This document shows, one piece after another, positions 8,066 to 17,069 of a stretch of 64,000 nucleotides of DNA (position 1 is the stretch's first letter; each line of letters opens with the position of its first letter). Below the pieces are notes generated by a model, which was not told the origin of the DNA, searched no databases, and saw nothing but the letters and a program-made list of their open reading frames with translations. The stretch is from Sphingobacterium olei (GTDB lineage: Bacteria; Bacteroidota; Bacteroidia; Sphingobacteriales; Sphingobacteriaceae): NCBI RefSeq assembly GCF_005048855.1, contig NZ_SUME01000005.1, positions 496,001 to 560,000 of the forward strand. Reading direction: 5' to 3'. Position numbers and translations under genes: made by a program.

Positions 8066-8817
8066 ATGGATGAAAACATTAATACTGGGTCTATTTGGGA
8101 AACGAGAAAGCAGAAAACCTCATTTTTCGGAAAAGTATTTTCTGCATCAAAACCCAAAGCAAAAAAATTGCAACGCCTAATGTTATTGCTGAAAAATGTA
8201 ATGGCGTATTATTTGGAAATACAACAATTAAATCATTTATATTTTCAACCGATATGGCATTAATTGAAAACAATGATGCTGATGCAGTTTTAGCAGTTTA
8301 TCCATTTTCTCCCTCACAGAAAATTATGAAATCACTTATTGATTTTTCAGAGAAACCTGTGATTTGTGGCGTTGGCGGTGGTTTAACTCAGGGTAAAGTT
8401 TCTTTAGAAATGGCATTAGTAGCAGAAGGTTTGGGTGCAGCGGCTATCATCGTTAATCAACCATTTCAGAACAATCATATTGAAGCGATTAAACGAAAAA
8501 TTAATATCCCAATTATTTCTAGCGTTTCCCTCAAAGAGCTTTCATTCAAAGACAGGGTAAATGCGGGAGTAGATATTTTTCACGTAACAGGTGGTCCGAA
8601 TACGGCTTCAATAATTGAGCACATCAACTTTGCTGTACCTTGTTTTCCCATAATTGCAACGGGTGGAAAAACCATTGAAAATATCCAAACTTCAATTAGA
8701 TCGGGAGCAGATGCCATAGTATTGACACCACCATCAAGTGGGGAATTGTTCAAATCAATTATGAGTCAATATAGGTCAGGAATTAACAAATTGAAAAACA
8801 CAGTGAACCTCTTCTAA
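8066..8817 (+). CDS. TIM-barrel (ThiG/NanE-like 'hydrolase') protein, split by a -1 frameshift
   Basis: The coding sequence begins at ATG 8066 in one frame (34 codons ending KPKAKK) and continues from 8167 in the -1 frame to the stop at 8817, giving about 250 residues. The downstream frame has only a TTG start of its own. The junction is GC-A7 at 8159-8167, which in the zero frame reads GCA AAA AAA, a canonical -1 slippery heptamer. The protein has a phosphate-binding TIM-barrel look: VLFGNTTIKSFIFSTDMALI, then VCGVGGGL-type and PIIATGGKT glycine loops and GADAIVLTPPS. Similar proteins are annotated only as hydrolase. It is either programmed frameshifting, a disrupted gene or a sequence error. 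Confidence 0.7.
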
Positions 8818-8818
8818 T

Positions 8819-9109
8819 ATGATGATTATGGAAACGAAATTTAAGGAAATAGACAAAGAGAATATAGGGAAATTGAATTTTCCTATGGATGACATTGTGA
8901 AAATGGAAAAGAAACAAATACAACGCCAAAGTGAATTAGAAAGAGCAATGGCTTTGGGCAATTTGGAACAAGTAAAAGTAAAAATATACTTTGAAGATGA
9001 TAAAGATAAACTATTCGTTGAAACCACAATTTGGGGCGTTACAGATGAAAGTGTTATTCTAAAACAAGGTCTTGTAATTCCGAACAGAAGAATTTTCAAA
9101 GTCATTTAA
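8819..9109 (+). CDS. Hypothetical small protein
   Basis: A 96-residue charged protein beginning 1 bp after the stop of the preceding gene. Alternative ATGs lie at 8822 and 8828. The first 45 residues are a Lys/Glu-rich helix; the rest (VKVKIYFEDDKDKLFVETTIWGV, then VIPNRRIFKVI) looks like a small beta domain. No signal peptide or known motif. The tight spacing suggests it is translated with the TIM-barrel gene. Confidence 0.65.
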   Translation: MMIMETKFKEIDKENIGKLNFPMDDIVKMEKKQIQRQSELERAMALGNLEQVKVKIYFEDDKDKLFVETTIWGVTDESVILKQGLVIPNRRIFKVI

Positions 9110-9126
9110 TCAATACTTTTCTTGAA

Positions 9127-9531
9127 ATGAAAAAAATACTTTTTATAATGACAGTTTTAAGCTCTACATCAACTTTTGCTCAAGAAGATAAAGTATCGTT
9201 CGCTTTATATGATGGCATTTTCATAAGTGGGTATGTGGAAAATGGAGCTTTTTTGAATTTTACGGGTCCGAATATCAATGCGACTTACAAAAATTCAAAA
9301 TTCATCCTTGGAATGTTGCCTTCTCTTCGATTCAAAGAAGACAAAGGAACGCCCAAAAATGCTTTTGTAACTCCTAATCTTGGAATTGGATTTACTTACA
9401 GTTACAAGATGTGGGCTGTTCAAATTCCACTTTATTACAATGCAAAAACCGCAACACAAAACGGTCAGTGGCACGTGGGATTGGGAGTAGGGTTAAGATT
9501 AAATGAATGGAAAAGGCAGGAGAAAAAATGA
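9127..9531 (+). CDS. Small exported beta-rich protein
   Basis: A 134-residue protein with a Sec signal peptide (MKKILFIMTVLSSTSTFAQ; cleavage probably after Ala-18). The mature part alternates hydrophobic and polar residues with Gly and aromatic residues (FALYDGIFISGY, LGIGFTYSYKMWAVQIPLYYN, WHVGLGVGLRLNEW), as in a small outer-membrane beta-barrel or periplasmic beta sheet. No family is recognised. It lies 17 bp after the previous gene in the same direction, in the antiporter block. Confidence 0.7.
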   Translation: MKKILFIMTVLSSTSTFAQEDKVSFALYDGIFISGYVENGAFLNFTGPNINATYKNSKFILGMLPSLRFKEDKGTPKNAFVTPNLGIGFTYSYKMWAVQIPLYYNAKTATQNGQWHVGLGVGLRLNEWKRQEKK

Positions 9532-9544
9532 AAAACATACAGAA

Positions 9545-9748
9545 ATGAATATGCTCGAATATGCCAAAACAATATTAAAAAAAGTCTCTTTTGATAAGGA
9601 AATTTTCAAAAGAGAGTATAAAAAATTTGTAACAATGCTTTCAGATAAAGAGAGTGAAAAGTTGATTGAGTGGCAGCAATCTAATTTTAGAGATACTATT
9701 AATGGGAATAATTTAAAAACTAAAGGCAATAAAGATGAAGAAGTTTAA
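9545..9748 (+). CDS. Hypothetical small helical protein
   Basis: A 67-residue charged, helical protein (LEYAKTILKKVSFDKEIFKREYKKFV). Starts at 9545 or 9551 are preferred because the frame to 9503 runs into the upstream gene. It overlaps the antiporter start by 14 bp (9735-9748), so translation is probably coupled; it could be a regulatory partner of the transporter, but that is a guess from position. Confidence 0.55.
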   Translation: MNMLEYAKTILKKVSFDKEIFKREYKKFVTMLSDKESEKLIEWQQSNFRDTINGNNLKTKGNKDEEV

Positions 9749-12011
9749 AAGCAGCTTTTTTTATGTAGGTGTCATCGGGGGGTTCACTGCATTGATGTAT
9801 TGGATTGTTTTGCTAGGTGCAAAATTAGAGCAAGGCAGAAACATTGTTATTCCCGAAACAGGAAGAACACAATGGCAGGAATTTATTGATTCGCTCATTC
9901 ATAATTTAGAACATCCGTTAGCTATTCTTTTGGCTCAAATTGTTACCATTATTTTTGCGGCTCGCTTATTTGGATGGATTTGCAAAAAAATCGGACAACC
10001 TACTGTAATTGGTGAAATTATTGCAGGTATCATTTTAGGGCCATCGTTAATTGGAATGTACTTTCCTGAATTTTCTGCAACTCTTTTTCCAACGGCATCA
10101 TTAGGTAATTTACAGTTTCTTAGCCAAATAGGCTTGATACTTTTTATGTTCGTTATTGGAATGGAATTGGACTTAAAAGTGCTAAGAAATAAAGCTCATG
10201 ATGCAGTAGTCATCAGTCACGCAAGTATCATTATTCCTTTTGCCTTGGGTATGGGATTGTCTTATTTCGTCTATGAATCTTTTGCCCCACAAGGCGTGCA
10301 ATTTTTATCCTTCGGCTTGTTTATGGGGATTGCTATGAGTATTACCGCCTTTCCGGTTTTAGCACGAATTGTACAAGAACGCGGTTTAAGTAAAACCCGT
10401 TTAGGAACTGTGGTAATTACCTGTGCTGCTGCCGATGATATTACCGCTTGGTGTATATTAGCTGCCGTTATTGCTATTGTAAAAGCAGGTTCTTTTGTAA
10501 GTGCTTTGTATGTTATTGGCTTGGCTGTGCTTTATGTATTTCTGATGATAAAGGTGGTTCGTCCATTTTTGGCTCGAATTGGAAATTTATATCAGACAAA
10601 GGAGAGCTTGAGCAAACCTATCGTTGCTATTTTCTTTTTGACGTTGATTATTTCATCTTACGCAACTGAAGTAATCGGCATTCATGCACTTTTTGGGGCG
10701 TTTATGGCTGGTGCTATTATGCCTGAAAACATTAAGTTCAGAAATATTTTCATTGAAAAAGTAGAAGATGTTGCCTTGGTTCTACTACTTCCGTTATTCT
10801 TCGTTTTTACTGGTTTACGAACTGAAATCGGACTGTTGAACGACCCATATTTATGGAAAGTAACAGGTTTAATTATTCTAGTTGCCATAGTTGGTAAATT
10901 TGTAGGTAGTGCTTTAGCGGCAAAATTTGTAGGTCAAAATTGGAAAGATAGCCTCTCTATTGGAGCATTAATGAATACACGGGGTTTAATGGAATTGGTT
11001 GTTCTAAATATTGGTTATGACCTTGGTGTTTTATCACCCGAAATATTTACAATGGCAGTAATTATGGCCTTGGTTACAACCTTTATGACTGGCCCCGCTT
11101 TGGATTTGATTAATTGGGCTTTCAAATCAAAACAAGAGGAAATCCCACAAGAAATTAGTCAAATCAATAAATTCAAGGTGTTAGTTTCGTTCGCAAATCC
11201 AGAACGTAGCATATCACTTTTAAGATTGGCAAATAGCTTTATCAAAAATCTCAACGGAAATGCTGCTATAACGGCAATGCATCTTTCACCTACAAACGAG
11301 TTGCATCATTATAATGTCGCAGAATACGAAAAGGAAAGTTTTACTCCTATCATTGAAGAATCAGAAAACCTAAATCAAAAAATTACTACATTATTTAAAA
11401 CCTCAAGTGACATCGATTCAGATATAACAGAAGTAGCCAACAAAGGCGATTATGACTTACTGTTGATTGGTTTAGGGCAATCCATATTTGAAGGCAGTTT
11501 ACTAGGAAAAATTTTGGGCTTCACTACTCGATTTATCAACCCGGAAAAACTACTCAATCAGGTAACAGGTAAGGAAAGTTTGTTTGAAAACTCACCGTTT
11601 GACGAAAGAACCCGTAATATTATAAGCAAGAGCAAAGTTCCGGTGGGTATTCTGCTAGACAAGGATTTTTCAAGTGCTGCAACTGTTTTTATTCCGATAT
11701 TTTCAGAGAATGACACTTTTTTAATTCAATTTGCTCAAAAACTCATCAAAAATTCAGAATCACAAATCACCATTTTGGATGTGGCAGGACAAGTCAAGAA
11801 CAATCCTGAACTAAAAGAAAAAGTAAGAGCCATTGAACAAAAAGCTCCCAATCATATCAACTTACTTAACGAAAGAATAATTGACAAAGAATTTTTAGCA
11901 AGCCAACATTTGATGATTGTCAGCATAGAAAGTTGGAAAAAATTAGTTAACTATAAAAGTCTTTGGCTTTCTGACATTCCATCAACATTAATTTTAAAAG
12001 AAAGTGTATAA
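9735..12011 (+). CDS. CPA2 cation/proton antiporter with stress-protein-like C-terminus
   Basis: A 758-residue membrane protein. After an extra N-terminal helix (about 8-30), residues 60-465 form the Na+/H+ exchanger domain of the KefB/CPA2 type: IGQPTVIGEIIAGIILGPSLIG, FVIGMELDLKVL, AADDITAWCILA with the paired acidic residues of the ion site, and HALFGAFMAGAIMP. No TrkA-N domain is seen; instead about 470-758 resembles two universal-stress-protein-like lobes (FKVLVSFANPERSISLLRLA, YDLLLIGLG). It would exchange K+ or Na+ for protons at the inner membrane. It is the first of two such antiporters in the element. Confidence 0.88.
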   Translation: MKKFKSSFFYVGVIGGFTALMYWIVLLGAKLEQGRNIVIPETGRTQWQEFIDSLIHNLEHPLAILLAQIVTIIFAARLFGWICKKIGQPTVIGEIIAGIILGPSLIGMYFPEFSATLFPTASLGNLQFLSQIGLILFMFVIGMELDLKVLRNKAHDAVVISHASIIIPFALGMGLSYFVYESFAPQGVQFLSFGLFMGIAMSITAFPVLARIVQERGLSKTRLGTVVITCAAADDITAWCILAAVIAIVKAGSFVSALYVIGLAVLYVFLMIKVVRPFLARIGNLYQTKESLSKPIVAIFFLTLIISSYATEVIGIHALFGAFMAGAIMPENIKFRNIFIEKVEDVALVLLLPLFFVFTGLRTEIGLLNDPYLWKVTGLIILVAIVGKFVGSALAAKFVGQNWKDSLSIGALMNTRGLMELVVLNIGYDLGVLSPEIFTMAVIMALVTTFMTGPALDLINWAFKSKQEEIPQEISQINKFKVLVSFANPERSISLLRLANSFIKNLNGNAAITAMHLSPTNELHHYNVAEYEKESFTPIIEESENLNQKITTLFKTSSDIDSDITEVANKGDYDLLLIGLGQSIFEGSLLGKILGFTTRFINPEKLLNQVTGKESLFENSPFDERTRNIISKSKVPVGILLDKDFSSAATVFIPIFSENDTFLIQFAQKLIKNSESQITILDVAGQVKNNPELKEKVRAIEQKAPNHINLLNERIIDKEFLASQHLMIVSIESWKKLVNYKSLWLSDIPSTLILKESV

Positions 12012-12581
12012 TACAAACAAATCGAACATATTGAAATAATTATACTTTGTTTTCATATGCTTGTGTTTTATTTTGTTGGTAGGTATTGGAGACCAAAAAG
12101 CGTTTTTAAGCTTTTCACTGTAATTGATTATTACCACCAGAATACACGGCATATAGATGTAGATTAGAAGTAGATTTTAATTTCTGGCAAACCTTACAGT
12201 TTGGGTATTAAACCACAAAAAGCAAACCCTCAAAATTCAGGGTGGATAAAGAACCTGAATTGAACCATCATTAACAGATAAGGAATTGAGCGCAGCAGAT
12301 ACACTCAATAGCCTTTATAGAACACATTAACGCAAGTTACAGACGCGGTTTTTTAAGCTTTTTTTTTAAAACCTAAATCAGGTCAGGGATATAACTGAAA
12401 AATTATAACCATATCAGAACTCGTAATATCCTTAAATAATATGACATTTATTACCGTAAGCAAAATTAAAAGCTAAAAAGGGTGTCATTGTTAGCTTTTA
12501 ATTGAATATTTTTGACCAATATATAGTGCTTGTTTTGGGAAGCTTACAATTAATCGACAAAAAAACGAAAAACTGTAAAGA
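12012..12581. other. Gap between antiporters with a 12-bp inverted repeat
   Basis: No gene is evident. A perfect 12-bp inverted repeat, ATTAAAAGCTAA (12465-12476) with TTAGCTTTTAAT (12491-12502), has a 14-nt loop and is followed by T-rich sequence; it may be a terminator or an operator for the second antiporter. Part of 12200-12330 has protein-like codon composition but is broken by stops. Confidence 0.5.
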
Positions 12582-14729
12582 ATGATATTATTGAACATAT
12601 TTGAAACAACCTTACCCCTGACAAATCCGGTATTGAAATTCCTTTTGATATTGGTAATAATTCTGTTCGCTCCGATAATTCTAAACAAAATAAAAATTCC
12701 ACATCTTCTCGGACTGATTATAGCAGGTGCAGTCATCGGACCGAATGGAATTAACCTAATGCAAAGAGACAGTAGTATCATTCTTTCAGGCACGGCAGGA
12801 CTTTTATACATTATGTTCCTTGCAGGTTTGGAAATAGATTTAGCAGACTTTAAGAAAAACAGCAAAAAAAGTGTAGTATTCGGCTTATACACTTTCCTTA
12901 TTCCAATGACTTTAGGAACATTAGCAGGACTTTATGTATTAGAATTTTCCTTAGCTACTTCTGTTTTATTAGCGAGTATGTTTGCCTCTCATACGCTCAT
13001 TGCCTACCCATTAATTAGTAAAATGGGTGTAGCAAAAAACAAAGCGGTCAATATTACAGTGGGGGGCACAATGATTACGGACACTTTAGCCCTCTTGGTT
13101 CTTGCAGTAATTGTAGGAATGACAACCGGAGAAGTTAATACTGAATTTTGGGTAAGATTATCTGTTTCTATCATCATTTTTGGATTGATTGTAATGTTGC
13201 TTTTTCCAATTATCGGACGTTGGTTCTTCAAGCGATTTGACGATAATGTTTCCCAATATATTTTTGTTTTGGTAATGGTTTACCTTGGTGCTGTTCTCGC
13301 AGAAATGGCAGGTATTGAAGCAATTATTGGAGCTTTTTTATCAGGATTGGCTCTTAACCGATTGATTCCGCATACATCACCCTTAATGAACAGAATTGAA
13401 TTTGTTGGTAACGCTATTTTTATTCCATTCTTTCTTATTGGCGTAGGAATGCTTATTGATTATAGAGCATTTTTTAAAGATTTTGAGACAATAAAGGTAG
13501 CATCAGTAATGATTGTTGTTGCTACCACAGCCAAATTTCTTGCAGCTTGGATAACTCAAAAGACCTACAAGTTTTCAGTTGACGAGCGAAGATTGATTTT
13601 TGGATTAAGTAACGCACAAGCAGCCGCAACCTTAGCAGCCGTTTTAGTTGGCTACAACATCGTTGTTGGAGTAACAGAAACAGGCGAACCAATCAGACTA
13701 TTGAGTGAAAGTATCTTGAACGGAACTATTTTGATGATACTTTTCACTTGCACCATTGCTTCGTTTGTAGCTCAAAAAGGAGCTAAAAATATTGCACTTT
13801 TGGATAGTACAGACACAACAATTGATGACGAAGAAAGTCGGGAAAAAATTTTAATTCCAATAAGTAACATTGAAACAACAGACGAACTTATCAATTTGGG
13901 AGTTACTATAAAATCAAAGAAGAATAAAGATGGTTTGTTTGCTTTAAGTATTGTTGACCATAACAAAATGGACGGCTCGTCAGATAAACAAGCCAAAAAA
14001 ATATTAAGCAAAGCGGCAGTTACAGCTTCTGCAACAGATAATGTAATACACGAATTACTACGCTACGACCTAAATATTGTGAACGGAATTACTAGTGTAG
14101 CTAAAGAACATAAAATCACAGATTTAATATTGGGACTGCATATAAGCAAAGGTATTTCCGACTCTTTTTTAGGAAACTTGACCGAAGGTATTTTGACAAA
14201 ATGCAACACAACAACATTGATATACAAAGCTGCACAACCTTTTTCGACACTTAAAAGACACATTATAATAGTCCCTGAAAATGCAGAAAAAGAAATTGGA
14301 TTCCCGTTTTGGATAATTAAAGTATGGAACATAGCAAGAAATTCAGGTGCTAAACTTGTTTTTTATGCTACAAAAGAAACGCTAAAATTTATACAAGAAA
14401 TTCAATCTAAACACCCCATAGAATGTGAATTTGAAGATTTTAATGATTGGGACGACTTTTTAATACTTGCAAGAAATTTTCAGAAAGACGACAATCTTAT
14501 AATTGTATTAAGCAGAAAGGATAAACCTTCATACAATAGGAATATGATAAAAATACCATTATATCTAAACAAATATTTTAAAGAGACGAGTTACATATTA
14601 ATTTACCCAATGCAGGCAGGAGTAACTGACACCTCACAAATTGACTTGAAAAACCCAACGTTTATAGAACCGTTTGAGAAACTAGATGAAATTGGAAAAA
14701 CGATTGCAAAATTATTCAGACGAAAATAA
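12582..14729 (+). CDS. CPA2 cation/proton antiporter with universal-stress-like domain
   Basis: A 715-residue membrane protein. Residues 15-405 form the Na+/H+ exchanger domain: IKIPHLLGLIIAGAVIGPNGINL, FLAGLEIDLADFKK, GTMITDTLALLVLAV and AIIGAFLSGLALNRLIP. Residues about 420-715 are cytoplasmic and resemble universal-stress domains (EKILIPISNIETTDELINLG; ITDLILGLHISKGISDSFLGNL). It differs enough from the upstream antiporter (no extra N-terminal helix, different pore motifs) to be a separate lineage rather than a recent duplicate. It probably exchanges cations for protons; whether K+ or Na+ cannot be told. Confidence 0.88.
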   Translation: MILLNIFETTLPLTNPVLKFLLILVIILFAPIILNKIKIPHLLGLIIAGAVIGPNGINLMQRDSSIILSGTAGLLYIMFLAGLEIDLADFKKNSKKSVVFGLYTFLIPMTLGTLAGLYVLEFSLATSVLLASMFASHTLIAYPLISKMGVAKNKAVNITVGGTMITDTLALLVLAVIVGMTTGEVNTEFWVRLSVSIIIFGLIVMLLFPIIGRWFFKRFDDNVSQYIFVLVMVYLGAVLAEMAGIEAIIGAFLSGLALNRLIPHTSPLMNRIEFVGNAIFIPFFLIGVGMLIDYRAFFKDFETIKVASVMIVVATTAKFLAAWITQKTYKFSVDERRLIFGLSNAQAAATLAAVLVGYNIVVGVTETGEPIRLLSESILNGTILMILFTCTIASFVAQKGAKNIALLDSTDTTIDDEESREKILIPISNIETTDELINLGVTIKSKKNKDGLFALSIVDHNKMDGSSDKQAKKILSKAAVTASATDNVIHELLRYDLNIVNGITSVAKEHKITDLILGLHISKGISDSFLGNLTEGILTKCNTTTLIYKAAQPFSTLKRHIIIVPENAEKEIGFPFWIIKVWNIARNSGAKLVFYATKETLKFIQEIQSKHPIECEFEDFNDWDDFLILARNFQKDDNLIIVLSRKDKPSYNRNMIKIPLYLNKYFKETSYILIYPMQAGVTDTSQIDLKNPTFIEPFEKLDEIGKTIAKLFRRK

Positions 14730-15024
14730 TACCCAGACGAGCAAAAGCAACTGTCGAACTTTCACCGATGCTTCTACCATTTTGGAATGCAATATAATTT
14801 TGTATATTTGCTATGAGCTAGCGGAAACACATTGAAAAGCAAAGCAATAAGCACCGTTACCAAATCGTTACCTGACTATCTTTGATACCCACTATAAAAG
14901 CCTAGTATTCAATCGATACAGCTTTTTCCTGAATACTTTAAAATAAATTCTCAGTAAATATAGACCGAAGATTGAAAACAGATAAAGTATATAAGTTAGT
15001 TTTTAAGACAATACTGCTCTAAAA

Positions 15025-16446
15025 TCACAGCAGCTTAGACAAAGCAATAATGCCCTCTTCTAACTCTTTTTCGGAAAGTGAGCCATAGCCTAATCTTATA
15101 CCGTTTATGGTTTTATCTAAGCTGTAAGTATCAGGCCTAATGATTGTGATGCCTCTGTTTTTTAGTTTTTTGGAAACCTGCAACCAGTCAATTTGCTTAT
15201 TTGGAACAATCCAAAATGCCAAACCGCCATCGGGAACAACATATGTTGCTTTGTCCTTGAGGTATTGATTAAGCATAGTTGCTGTAAAATCTCTTTTGGC
15301 TTTGTAATGGTTAGTTGATTTTCTGATATGCCGTTTTATTGTACCGTCTTTGATCAGTTGCAAAACAGCCTGTTCCATTATGCTGTCGCTTTGCACATCA
15401 ATAATCTTTCGCAAACTGCCTACCTTTTCAATCAAAGAACTGTCCTTACTTGCCAAATAACCGATACGCAGAGCAGGTGCAACAACCTTGCTCATTGTAC
15501 CAATGTAAACGTAGTTTTTCAGTTCCGTAAAACTTGACAAAGGCAAGACAGGGCGATACCCAAAATGAAACTCATTATCGTAATCATCTTCAATAATCGT
15601 AAAACCGTATTTGTTGGAAAGCCTTATCAATTCCAATCTTCTTTTCAAACTCAATGTTGCAGTAGTTGGATATTGGCGGTGTGGAGTAACGTAAATTGCC
15701 TTAATTTTTTTATGGGCTTTCAGATAAGAAATAACACCGTCAATCAGCAAACCATCTTTATCTACGCTTACAGGCAATAGCTTTGCACCCGCACTTTCAA
15801 ACGCTTTCCAAGCGGGTTTATATCCGGGATTTTCAATCATTACATAATCATCTTTGGTAAACAGACATTGAGCCGTCAGATACATGGCCATTTGACTACC
15901 ACGAGTGATGCAGATATTTTGTTCGTTCACCTGCATACCTCTTTGATGATTGAGCATTTGTATAATGGATTTTCTGAATTCCAAGTCGCCCAATTCATTA
16001 CCGTAGCCCATCATCTGCCACCTCGCTTTTTGGTTAAATATTTGGCGGTATGCTCTTGCCAGTTCTGTAATAGGTGCAATTTTACTATCAGGGCTTCCGT
16101 CATCAATCTGCAAATGAAAATGTTTGATTGCCGTATTTTCTATAGCAGCTGTTCCTCGATTGGATTTTTGTACGCTTTTGAAATCAGGCAATGCATCAGC
16201 AACAAAAGTACCCTGCCGTTCTTTAGAAATAAGCCAACCTTCAATAAGCAGTACATTTAGGGCTTCTACAACCGTATTCCGGTTGATTTTTAAAAGCTGT
16301 GCAAGGTTTCTACTACCGGGCAAAGCATCACCGGGCTTTAACCTGCCCGAATGAATATCTTTTATTATGGCATCGGCTATTTGCAGATAAATGGCTTTAT
16401 CTGATTGCTGGTCTAACTGTATTTCGAAATTCCATTTTCTCAACAT
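15025..16446 (-). CDS. MocR/PdxR-type regulator (GntR HTH fused to aminotransferase fold)
   Basis: A 473-residue regulator. Residues 12-85 are a GntR winged helix (IYLQIADAIIKDIHSGRLKPGDALPGSRNLAQLL, NRNTVVEALNVL); residues 110-473 are a fold-type I aminotransferase domain with the PLP lysine K320 in YIGTMSKVVAPALRIGY and EDDYDNEFHFGYRP before it. MocR proteins use PLP or an amino-compound adduct as effector. It is divergent from the cupin/DapA-family operon across 72-102 bp that contain overlapping promoters and GATACA/TGTATC sites, so it most likely controls that operon and itself. Confidence 0.9.
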   Translation of the reverse strand: MLRKWNFEIQLDQQSDKAIYLQIADAIIKDIHSGRLKPGDALPGSRNLAQLLKINRNTVVEALNVLLIEGWLISKERQGTFVADALPDFKSVQKSNRGTAAIENTAIKHFHLQIDDGSPDSKIAPITELARAYRQIFNQKARWQMMGYGNELGDLEFRKSIIQMLNHQRGMQVNEQNICITRGSQMAMYLTAQCLFTKDDYVMIENPGYKPAWKAFESAGAKLLPVSVDKDGLLIDGVISYLKAHKKIKAIYVTPHRQYPTTATLSLKRRLELIRLSNKYGFTIIEDDYDNEFHFGYRPVLPLSSFTELKNYVYIGTMSKVVAPALRIGYLASKDSSLIEKVGSLRKIIDVQSDSIMEQAVLQLIKDGTIKRHIRKSTNHYKAKRDFTATMLNQYLKDKATYVVPDGGLAFWIVPNKQIDWLQVSKKLKNRGITIIRPDTYSLDKTINGIRLGYGSLSEKELEEGIIALSKLL

Positions 16447-16471
16447 CTGGACTATCTATTTTTGTAAAAAC

Positions 16472-16512
16472 TGTATCATTATGACAGTCCAAAGATACAA
16501 TACTTTTGTATC
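16472..16512. promoter_or_regulatory. Divergent promoter and candidate MocR operator
   Basis: Three copies of TGTATC/GATACA lie here: TGTATC at 16472-16477 and the inverted pair GATACAA (16494-16500) and TTGTATC (16506-16512). A plus-strand -7 box TACTTTTG (16501-16508) and a minus-strand -7 box TATCTTTG (16490-16497) overlap that pair, so a regulator bound here would affect both directions. Confidence 0.65.
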
Positions 16513-16548
16513 GCAATAATGCAAGAAAACAATAAAAAGATTTCAGTT

Positions 16549-17049
16549 ATGTCAAAATTAGAAACAGCAACAGAAGTAAAAAAGTCCATCCATGAAGAGC
16601 AAAAACAATTCAGTTCTAAAGATTTTCATCAGACGTTTGCAAGACCCACGTATGTGAAGCCGTCACACGTTATTCACAAAAACGTTGAAAACGCAGGCGT
16701 ACACAACCAATTCTCGGAAGAAAGAAAGCACCCTGTTTTCTTTGTGGACTTACCGAGCAAAAATGTAAGTATGACCATTGGTGGTTTATTGCCGGGACAG
16801 AAAACACATTTGCACCGCCATACCTACGAAACCGTTTTGTATGTCATCGAGGGCAAAGGTTGGACTAAAGTTGAAGAGGAAATTGTAGAATGGGAAGCGG
16901 GTGATGCTATTTACATTCCGTCTTGGGCTTGGCATCAGCACCAAAACACAAGCGAAACAGAAAGTGCAAAATACATTGCTTGTGAAAATGCACCGCAACT
17001 GCAAAATTTAGGGGTAGCATTACGTGAAGAAGAGGGAAGAGATTTTTAA
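16549..17049 (+). CDS. Cupin-domain protein
   Basis: A 166-residue protein from ATG 16549; ATG 16519 is also in frame but would make the message nearly leaderless. The cupin motifs are clear: motif 1 is PGQKTHLHRHTYETVLYVIEGKG with two His and one Glu as metal ligands, motif 2 is GDAIYIPSWAWHQHQN with the third His. No signal peptide. Single-domain cupins of this type are small metal-dependent isomerases, dioxygenases or binding proteins. It is the first gene of the operon opposite the MocR regulator, so its substrate is probably the small amino or keto compound sensed by that regulator. Confidence 0.82.
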   Translation: MSKLETATEVKKSIHEEQKQFSSKDFHQTFARPTYVKPSHVIHKNVENAGVHNQFSEERKHPVFFVDLPSKNVSMTIGGLLPGQKTHLHRHTYETVLYVIEGKGWTKVEEEIVEWEAGDAIYIPSWAWHQHQNTSETESAKYIACENAPQLQNLGVALREEEGRDF

Positions 17050-17069
17050 CTTTTAAAACAGGATAATAC

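Noticed and set aside
8095..8817. Independent TTG start for the TIM-barrel gene
   Set aside because: The ATG frame at 8066 with the A7 slip gives a better N-terminus; the TTG lies inside that frame.
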